Origin: JADLHS01 sp964553795
Lineage (GTDB): Bacteria; Verrucomicrobiota; Verrucomicrobiia; Limisphaerales; JADLHS01
NCBI GenBank assembly: GCA_964553795.1
Contig: CAZKMR010000082.1
Location: 1 to 22,071 of the forward strand
DNA: 22,071 nt
Reading direction: 5' to 3'
Notes under the pieces: model-generated
Told to the model about the DNA's origin: nothing
The model's database searches: none
What the model saw: the letters and a program-made list of their open reading frames with translations, nothing else
Position numbers and translations under genes: made by a program
In this document: positions 17,601-22,071 of the stretch, piece after piece
How positions within the stretch are numbered: the stretch's first letter is position 1
How the letters are laid out: each line of letters begins with the position of its first letter

Positions 17601-20324
17601 ATACTTCGTGCTGGTCAGGTGAACGTGCTGCACGCCATCGCGATTTACGATGGTCAGATCGAGCGGCTGCGTGTTGATGTTGAACTGATGCTTGCCGAGC
17701 TTGATGACATTTTCGCCGCCAACGAACAGCTCCTGCCGGTCCTTCAACTGTCGCACGGCCTCCTGCTGCGTGCTCTTGAGCCGGCCCTGCAAATCGTCGG
17801 CCTTCACCGAATCGCCAAGCGCGAGCAACTGATCAATCGTCTCGCGGACCTTGGCAATCATCAAGTCCGACGCCATGTAACTGTTGATGTCCTCGATGGT
17901 CTTGAACCCGGCGAGCCGGTTCTGAATGACTTTGAGGATGCGCTCGGCGGCGGTCATCAACGCGGCGGCCTTGCGATTGCGCTGTTCAACCAGCGCGACC
18001 TTCCGCTGCTCGAATGCTTCGTAAAGCTCTGTGCGCCGCTCGGCGAGTTGAACCGTGTATTCCTCGAAATCGGCGAACGTGCCTTCCAGTTCCTCAAGCT
18101 GAACCGAGAGGCGATTCAAATACTCCTCGCACTTCGCCGGTGAATCGCAGAGGTCGAGATAGCTTGACGCGGCCTGGCTCAACAATTTCATCTGCGCCGC
18201 GAACTGCGCCGCGCCTTCGCTGGCGACGAGATCCTTCAGCCGTTTCTTGAGCGCCGCCTTGACCTGGTTGAGCGTCGAGTAAACCGCCGTGATCGAATCA
18301 ATGATGCGCGTCGTTTCGGTGGCGTCCTCAATTTTCAGGCTGTTGACGATTTCGATGAGCATTTCGAGTTCGCCGCCGGACTGGGTGACTGCTTTCTCGA
18401 TTTCCTTGCCCTCGGCGACCTTCGTCACGCGATCCACGGCGGAGAGATGCTCGGCGGCCTGTTTGCGATACGGCTCAAGCGCCTCGGGCTTGAGCAGAAA
18501 CTTCACGCACGAGTTGGAAAGCTCCTCGGTCTGCGTGGCGACCTGTTGCTCCAAACCCTCGACCTGCGCCACGTCCACGTAACGGACTTCCTTGAGCGTA
18601 ATGAGTTCGCCGCGCAGCTTGCGCAACGTGGCGAGGTTCACCACGAAATCATTCAGCACGCGGAAGCTGGCGCGCTTGATGTTTTGGAATTGCTCGACGC
18701 AACGCTTGCGGACATCGGTGACGCGCTCGACGGCCTCGCGTTGCAGCCGGCGCACCTTGTCAAATTCGTCCACGGCTTTGTCCGCCGCTTCGCGCACGGC
18801 GCGCAACGCCGCATCCACGCCAAAACCATCCGCGCTGCTCAACCACGGATACGAATCGAGAATCGCGCCGCAGCGCTTGACGAGGTCGGTATAGAGTTCG
18901 GCGTAGGGATTGTCCTTTCGCACGAGCGTCATCACTTCGTTGCACTCGGCGAGGCCGCGCACGACTTCCTTGTTGCCGACCTGATATAGGAACGCGTCCT
19001 TTTTGCCGGGCGGCTCGAAGCCGGGCTGATGGAACGGCGTCTGGCGCAGTTGAATCATGTGATGCTTCTGCGGCTCGGCCTCGGCGCGGAAGAGCACGAG
19101 ATGGCCGTTCGGGAAGAGCGAGAAGCCGTTGCAACTGATGCGTTCTTCGACCTTCTGCGCGATGAGGCGATACGGCATCAGCGCGTAATCGCCGGTCAGG
19201 CGGTTGTAAAACACGTAGAGCACGTCCTCGCCGTTGGGCGCATGAACGACGCGTTCGATGACCATGCCCGTCGCGTCGCAATCGAACTGCTTGAGTTCGC
19301 CGGTCGCGAGATAGTAGCCATCCGGGAAAATCAGGCCATGTTCCTCCGGCAATAGCACGCAGGACGAGCCGATGGAATCCACGCGCACCGCCGACTGCGA
19401 CTTCTCATTGAAGATGAAATAGCGCGCGTTGTTCTCCTTGTAGGGCCGGATTTTCAACAGGATCAAATGCCCGACGATGCCGTAAGCGATCTCGGCGTCG
19501 TCCACCTTTTGATATTTGTCATCCACCGGCTCGCAATAAATGCCCTCGCCCGTGGCGGTGTTGTCCTCGACCTTGATGGTGAGGTCGCCGCCGATGCACT
19601 CGACGAACACGCGGTCCTCGATGGAGACGTGCGGATGGTCGCCGTAGCGATAGGACTCGCGATCGGGCGTCTGCCAGCGGAATTGGTGCGGCGACGGATA
19701 ACCGATGCGCCGATACTCGGCCTCCGCGCGACCATCCACGAATTTCAATTTGCCGTCGTTGAAGGCCCACTTGAACACGGCAAAGTCGTTCAGCCCTGCG
19801 CCCGTGCCGAACTTCATGTAAAGCTTGCCGTCAATGACCGCGAACTTCCGGAACGCGGTTTTCTCATACACGTTGTAGAGGCGCTTGAAATCGAGGAGGA
19901 ATTGTTTGTCGTTGAGAACGTCGAGCGTGTCTTCCTTGAACGTGCCGGTGGCCTCGTCACGCTGATAAACCGCAAACACGTCGCCGAGTTCCATCTCCTT
20001 CTTGAGTCCGAACTGGACGTTGAAGCCGAACAGAAAGCGACCGTGGCCGAGTTGCACCATGTCGCGCGGGACGCAGTTGTGCGCGGTGACGATACGGTCG
20101 GCCTGGAGGAGCTTGTATTCGATCGTGCCGAACACCTCCGCGCGGCGCGCATCGAGTTTGCCCATGGCCTCGCGCAACGCCGCGCCTTGCGTATTCAGCC
20201 GTTGCCGGATGATCTCATACGTCGCGCTGCCGAGCGTCTGCGCCGTGGACGATGTGGCGGTCTCGGGCGCGGGCGTGGGAGCGCCTTCGGGCGGCGTGGG
20301 TTTTTGTTCGGGGGCGTCGGGCAT
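14652..20324 (-). CDS. Giant AAA+ ATPase, DUF3686 / 'DNA repair ATPase' type
   Basis: A 1890-residue cytoplasmic ATPase. Residues 40-440 form a beta-rich N-terminal region matching, from memory, the family annotated 'DNA repair ATPase' (YGDHPHVSIEDRVFVECIGG, TGEGIYCEPVDD, HGLIFPDGYYLATGE). Residues 490-930 and 975-1300 are long helices and coiled coils. The AAA+ core follows: Walker A PPGYGKTT with K1336, Walker B ICVDDIQH with D1398/D1399, and a sensor-1-like MAGNPYT near 1443. The tail has four degenerate LEAL repeats with a P7 linker at 1690-1696 and a final coiled coil (1790-1860). Residues 951-974 and 1165-1189 are encoded by inserted palindromic elements; without them the protein would have 1841 residues. 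No strong Shine-Dalgarno is seen. The 'repair' label is historical. Context with a flotillin suggests work at membranes. Confidence 0.88.
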   Translation of the reverse strand: MPDAPEQKPTPPEGAPTPAPETATSSTAQTLGSATYEIIRQRLNTQGAALREAMGKLDARRAEVFGTIEYKLLQADRIVTAHNCVPRDMVQLGHGRFLFGFNVQFGLKKEMELGDVFAVYQRDEATGTFKEDTLDVLNDKQFLLDFKRLYNVYEKTAFRKFAVIDGKLYMKFGTGAGLNDFAVFKWAFNDGKLKFVDGRAEAEYRRIGYPSPHQFRWQTPDRESYRYGDHPHVSIEDRVFVECIGGDLTIKVEDNTATGEGIYCEPVDDKYQKVDDAEIAYGIVGHLILLKIRPYKENNARYFIFNEKSQSAVRVDSIGSSCVLLPEEHGLIFPDGYYLATGELKQFDCDATGMVIERVVHAPNGEDVLYVFYNRLTGDYALMPYRLIAQKVEERISCNGFSLFPNGHLVLFRAEAEPQKHHMIQLRQTPFHQPGFEPPGKKDAFLYQVGNKEVVRGLAECNEVMTLVRKDNPYAELYTDLVKRCGAILDSYPWLSSADGFGVDAALRAVREAADKAVDEFDKVRRLQREAVERVTDVRKRCVEQFQNIKRASFRVLNDFVVNLATLRKLRGELITLKEVRYVDVAQVEGLEQQVATQTEELSNSCVKFLLKPEALEPYRKQAAEHLSAVDRVTKVAEGKEIEKAVTQSGGELEMLIEIVNSLKIEDATETTRIIDSITAVYSTLNQVKAALKKRLKDLVASEGAAQFAAQMKLLSQAASSYLDLCDSPAKCEEYLNRLSVQLEELEGTFADFEEYTVQLAERRTELYEAFEQRKVALVEQRNRKAAALMTAAERILKVIQNRLAGFKTIEDINSYMASDLMIAKVRETIDQLLALGDSVKADDLQGRLKSTQQEAVRQLKDRQELFVGGENVIKLGKHQFNINTQPLDLTIVNRDGVQHVHLTSTKYFEAITDEAFLATRDVWDQEVVSENRDVYRAEYLAWQMLKVTDGSRRGNEADSVAVESVRLLTSAATTDEERLAFVQEFMGARYQEGYTKGIHDLDGAKIFHALLTTHHALQLARFSPTARACAVVYWNRFCPPETRTLWTAKLTAFAERNKLFPGDPMQQNYIIALQGLVRAFVEETKLYSPEIANQAGEYLFNELIAGEAVSVSQEADKLVTAFNRHLASKGSEKTFAERRQALTEHPGSELDLVRDWVRGFLISGSSRREEAHPEKPGISQSLLTSAATEEFRYLEEISAILFCGDALKRSVVKAATSRAIEGMKGSHALIQGSKYHFDYLNFQERLQRFERDVVPRFEQFHALKQELIERERAKLRLNEFKPKVLTSFVRNQLIDQVYLPLVGDNLAKQIGAAGAAKRTDLMGLLLVISPPGYGKTTLMEYVASRLGIIFIKINGPALGHNVVSLDPEEAPNAAAREEIIKLNLALEMGDNALICVDDIQHCSPEFLQKFISLCDGQRRIEGVWRGKPRTYDLRGRKVVVVMAGNPYTESGQKFKIPDMLANRADTYNLGDIIGGNADYFKASYLENAVTSNAVLAPLANKSQKDIRSFIRMAESGEREAEGFEGSYSSQEVEEILSVMKKLVMIREVILRVNQEYIYSAAQADEFRVEPPFRLQGSYRNMNRLAEKVVTIMNDDEVRALILDHYRGESQTLTTGTEANMLKFKELIGALTPEEKARWEDIKQTFKRNNAARGAGGENDPAGRIVAQLSGFQSGLEGIQKVIADQLAKPPPPPPPAPQVVVDLAPVGKGLEALQAALEKQSAKPHPASAPPSVNFDLTPLAQHLEALRNTVDQRLAPSAKAATGNGDAALLAAKLSEGLDALRQDLSRAMSAAQAGSMADAMKRMEHEMEMVHSTLATLKDMAARQRDHLRTSQELLETRAKQGAVEIDVTQEMLSNEAAFLEHFQKAIAEAQKHRETTDENPKPTTEP
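16758..16832 (-). repeat. In-frame palindromic coding element 1 (25 codons)
   Basis: Perfect 21-bp inverted arms lie at 16762-16782 and 16808-16828 with a 25-nt centre, inside the ATPase coding sequence. On the minus strand it encodes residues 1165-1189: GSSRREEA, a variable centre HPEKPGISQS, then LLTSAAT. The length is 75 bp, a multiple of three, so the ATPase frame is kept. It falls between two helical segments (DWVRGFLIS and TEEFRYLEEISAIL), where a surface loop could tolerate it. Confidence 0.9.
17403..17474 (-). repeat. In-frame palindromic coding element 2 (24 codons)
   Basis: 26-bp arms at 17403-17428 and 17449-17474 pair at 22 of 26 positions around a 20-nt centre. On the minus strand it encodes residues 951-974 exactly from codon boundary to codon boundary: GSRRGNEA, a variable centre, then RLLTSAAT. 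One arm shares the stretch GCAGCCGACGTGAGGAGGC with element 1. The flanking ATPase sequence (AWQMLKVTD and TDEERLAFVQEF) reads as continuous helices interrupted by the insertion. Confidence 0.9.
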
Positions 20325-20376
20325 GGGTCAGGCAAATGACGAATGAAATGATGGCGGTGTGGAGTGTTGGGGTGGT

Positions 20377-20459
20377 CTTTCGCCCCTACGGGGCTTGTGG
20401 TTTGTGTTTGCCCCAAACCCACGGCTGACGCCGTGGGCTACTCTCTGGCGCTGCTCCGC
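20377..20459 (+). repeat. Bipartite REP-like repeat, copy 1
   Basis: Two conserved hairpins: GCCCCTACGGGGC at 20382-20394 and CCCACGGCTGACGCCGTGGG at 20418-20437 (8-bp stem, TGAC loop), followed by CTACTCTCTGGCG. It begins 52 bp upstream of the ATPase start codon. It forms, with copy 2, a large imperfect palindrome covering most of the 338-bp gap between the ATPase and transposase genes. The rest of that gap holds a small hairpin (ACCCGC/GCGGGT, 20464-20480) and no gene. Confidence 0.88.
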
Positions 20460-20547
20460 AGCTACCCGCACGAGGCGGGTGCGTCGCGGGGAAATCAATG
20501 TGCGCTCGTCAATGAGGCTGGATGATGAGCGGACGGCACTTTTGCAG

Positions 20548-20626
20548 GCGCGGAGCGCCGTGAGAGAGTAGCCCACGGCGTGAGCCGTGGGTTCAGAGCG
20601 GCAACAACGAAAGCCCCGTAGGGGCG
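20548..20626 (-). repeat. Bipartite REP-like repeat, copy 2 (inverted)
   Basis: Same unit in the opposite orientation: CCCACGGCGTGAGCCGTGGG at 20572-20591 and GCCCCGTAGGGGC at 20613-20625, with 21 nt between them. It lies 36 bp beyond the 3' end of the transposase gene and forms one side of the inverted flanks around it. Confidence 0.88.
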
Positions 20627-20662
20627 ACAGACCTGCGCGGCCAATGTGCAACCATCCACTCA

Positions 20663-21115
20663 TCAATCAAAAACGTAACGTTCGTCGTACGTAATTCCAT
20701 GTTTCTTCAAGAAGCCAATAAACTCCTCCTTGAACGACATTTTCCGGTGATGCTCCTCCTGACCCGCGATGTAATTTAACACCTTGGGCCGTTGGGAAAC
20801 ACTGACGCTAAATGCTCCGTAACCCACCTGCCATTTGAATTCACGTTGGGTGGGGAATGTTTTGTGAACCCAACCGGAGGAGTTTGCCTTCACCTTCCCG
20901 ACAAAATCAGACAACGCGACCGTAGCGGGCAACGAGGCGAGGAGGTGAACATGGTCGATTGGCCCGTTAATGGAAAGCGCCGCGCCGCCGAGTTCGCGGA
21001 TAATGCCGCCCATGTAGGGAAACAAACGCGTCTTCAGGTCCGCGTCCAGCGTGGGCACGCGGTCTTTGGTGCTGAAAATGATATGGCTCAACATACAGGT
21101 GTAGGTGTGGGCCAT
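20663..21115 (-). CDS. REP-associated / IS200-like Y1 transposase
   Basis: A 150-residue HUH single-strand transposase (TnpA, Y1_Tnp family). The HUH metal motif is H55-V-H57 in GPIDHVHLLASLP. The catalytic tyrosine is Y115 with conserved Q119 in LNYIAGQEEHHRK. The N-terminus HTYTCMLSHIIFSTKDR and the C-terminus EFIGFLKKHGITYDERYVFD are typical of the small IS200-like group. I start at 21115 (MAHTYT); an upstream in-frame start at 21175 would translate through the REP hairpins. The gene appears intact. It probably nicks and mobilises the flanking REP hairpins rather than acting as a conventional insertion sequence. Confidence 0.9.
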   Translation of the reverse strand: MAHTYTCMLSHIIFSTKDRVPTLDADLKTRLFPYMGGIIRELGGAALSINGPIDHVHLLASLPATVALSDFVGKVKANSSGWVHKTFPTQREFKWQVGYGAFSVSVSQRPKVLNYIAGQEEHHRKMSFKEEFIGFLKKHGITYDERYVFD

Positions 21116-21131
21116 GGTTGTTGCCGTTTTT

Positions 21132-21214
21132 CTTTCGCCCCTACGGGGCTTGATTTGTTCTCGATTCAATCCCACGGCTGACGCCGTGGGCTACTCTCTG
21201 GCGGCGCTCCGCGC
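21132..21214 (+). repeat. Bipartite REP-like repeat, copy 3
   Basis: GCCCCTACGGGGC at 21137-21149 and CCCACGGCTGACGCCGTGGG at 21171-21190 with a 21-nt spacer, then CTACTCTCTGGCG. Same orientation as copy 1. It begins 17 bp upstream of the transposase start codon, so its hairpins sit in the leader of that transcript. Confidence 0.88.
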
Positions 21215-21274
21215 CTGACAACTTAAACAGTAACTGCTCGAAGCCACCTGCTGACGAATTATTCATCATGCCGA

Positions 21275-21571
21275 TCAGACAGCAGCGGATGAGGCCTGTG
21301 CCGCCCATAGGTGAATAGCTGCAACCACCCCAAGGATGCCTGCCGAAACAAGCCCTATGAAAGGTCTTCCTCGTCGCAACCACCATGCAAGAACTGCAAC
21401 AGCTAGTAATGCGGTCATGCCAGACATCCACAAAAACGTCCATGACCGTGCTGGACCGAGCATGCTCGCGGCGGACATGCCGACAAACAGCACGTTCCCA
21501 ATAGCGTAAGTTCCACAAACGAGGAGAACAATTACCTCCAGCTTGGTGCATGCGCGATTGGATGTCATCAT
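21275..21571 (-). CDS. Small hydrophobic membrane protein
   Basis: I do not recognise this 98-residue protein. It has three or possibly four transmembrane stretches: about 11-38 (may hold two spans), 44-65 (SWTFLWMSGMTALLAVAVLA) and 71-91 (FIGLVSAGILGVVAAIHLWA). A basic WLRRGRP follows the second stretch. It begins 19 bp after the flotillin-like stop codon with AGGTG upstream of the ATG pair (MM), which fits cotranscription. Its hydrophobic pattern and position argue that it is real. Its function is unknown; a membrane anchor for the flotillin/ATPase pair is only a guess. Confidence 0.6.
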   Translation of the reverse strand: MMTSNRACTKLEVIVLLVCGTYAIGNVLFVGMSAASMLGPARSWTFLWMSGMTALLAVAVLAWWLRRGRPFIGLVSAGILGVVAAIHLWAAQASSAAV

Positions 21572-21590
21572 GGTGTTGACACCTATCGCC

Positions 21591-22070
21591 TTACCCCTTC
21601 GCCGTCGGTTTATCCGCCAACACGGCCGACGCCATCACGTCGGACAAGCCGCTTTCCTTCGCCATCGCTTGGGCTGATTTCAGCAATGATTGCAGCGCGC
21701 TGTCCCTGGATGACGCGATCATTTTGCCGAGCAACGCGGCGACGGTCAGGTTCTTCAAGTCCTCAGTCTTGATGCCGAAATCCTTCACCCATTGTGCAAG
21801 CTGGGATTTGAAATAATCTGGATCACCGTTGAAGAACGTGTTCTTGATGTCCGACAACGTGTCGCTGTTGGCGACGAGGCGGTCCACGGATTTTCCGTTA
21901 CCCACGGCGCGGACGATCTTCTCGAAGAAATCGTTCTCGCCGCCGACGATATCAATCTTCGAGTTCTTGAGCGCTTCGCCGACAACCTCGGAATGTGCTC
22001 GAGCGATGTCGCGATTGACGTTGATGGCTGCGAGTTCAATGTCGCGCTCCTTGTTGAGGCGCAGGCGGAA
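21591..22070 (-). CDS. Flotillin-like (SPFH family) protein, C-terminal part (cut by window edge)
   Basis: The frame is open to the right edge, so 159 residues plus the stop are visible and the N-terminal SPFH domain lies outside. The fragment begins with a charged helix (FRLRLNKERDIELAAINVNR), continues EVVGEALKNSKIDIVGGEN, then FFEKIVRAVGNGKSVDRLV, and ends in a helical C-terminus (SGLSDVMASAVLADKPTAKG). The 'EALKNAKIDIVGG' region followed by a helical tail is typical of flotillins accompanying the giant ATPase family. Flotillins form large membrane-bound cages or microdomain scaffolds. The GTG at 21905 is internal, not the real start. It is the first visible gene of the minus-strand operon. 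Confidence 0.72.
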   Translation of the reverse strand, partial: FRLRLNKERDIELAAINVNRDIARAHSEVVGEALKNSKIDIVGGENDFFEKIVRAVGNGKSVDRLVANSDTLSDIKNTFFNGDPDYFKSQLAQWVKDFGIKTEDLKNLTVAALLGKMIASSRDSALQSLLKSAQAMAKESGLSDVMASAVLADKPTAKG

Positions 22071-22071
22071 T

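Larger units (their letters stand above)
20548..21214 (-). mobile_element. REP-transposase unit (REPtron-like)
   Basis: A Y1 transposase gene bracketed by two inverted copies of the bipartite REP, with the GCCCC hairpin nearest the gene on both sides. This symmetrical layout is what is expected for REP-associated tyrosine transposases. The unit, with the extra REP copy on its left, separates the ATPase gene from the flotillin and small membrane genes. That suggests insertion into an existing operon. Confidence 0.65.

Noticed and set aside
16119..18143. 674-codon open frame on the plus strand opposite the ATPase gene
   Set aside because: It is a GC-driven antisense shadow: no family resemblance, and it covers part of a well-conserved ATPase. 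The palindromic elements keep it open on this strand as well.
14652..20324. Calling the ATPase a DNA repair enzyme
   Set aside because: The name comes from automatic annotation of the family. No nuclease, helicase or DNA-binding motif is visible, and its neighbours point to membranes.
20377..20626. CRISPR-like repeats
   Set aside because: There are only three copies, in mixed orientation, made of hairpins with a transposase next to them; there is no regular spacer array and no cas gene.
21116..21175. Upstream start for the transposase
   Set aside because: The extension is translated REP sequence (IKPRRGERK), and family members begin at the MAHTYT position.

Overview
This window looks like a chromosomal segment of a moderately GC-rich member of the Verrucomicrobiota, probably near the Pedosphaera/Limisphaera group. 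That placement is inferred, not measured. It rests on the style of the giant secreted beta-propeller/cytochrome protein with its 'NLQEYALGG' C-terminal module, on palindromic repeats whose translations read GSSRREEA...LLTSAAT and CGGKRSATPLS, and on a flotillin / giant 'DNA repair ATPase'-type operon. Initiation sites mostly lack strong Shine-Dalgarno sequences.

Layout. Positions 1-6300 (+ strand) hold an amino-acid catabolism cluster: the 3' end of threonine dehydrogenase (tdh), a cysteine-synthase-family PLP enzyme, a bifunctional proline-oxidising PutA with an extra C-terminal domain, and kbl. Tdh and Kbl together convert threonine to glycine and acetyl-CoA. A tRNA-Glu(CTC) lies on the minus strand at 6375-6449. 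Next comes a translation block: a clear promoter, rpmI, rplT, an intrinsic terminator, then pheS, without the usual infC before it or pheT after it. From 8561 to 13617 are two exported proteins: a 1333-residue LVIVD / Ig-like / PKD / YVTN-propeller / di-haem cytochrome fusion and an alkaline-phosphatase-superfamily phosphodiesterase.

From 13633 to the right edge everything is on the minus strand. In transcription order it is: a flotillin-like SPFH protein (only its C-terminus is in the window), a small membrane protein, a REP-associated IS200-type transposase bracketed by bipartite REP repeats, a 1890-residue AAA+ ATPase of the DUF3686 / 'DNA repair ATPase' type, and a coiled-coil protein of unknown function. 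I read the flotillin, ATPase and coiled-coil genes as one membrane-associated ATPase system into which a REP/transposase unit has been inserted.

The most striking feature is two palindromic elements (75 and 72 bp) inserted in frame inside the ATPase gene. Each adds about 25 codons, and each encodes nearly the same peptide on both strands. This resembles Rickettsia palindromic elements but in another phylum. A different long palindromic repeat sits between the ATPase gene and the coiled-coil gene. The window therefore contains three distinct palindromic repeat families in and around one operon.
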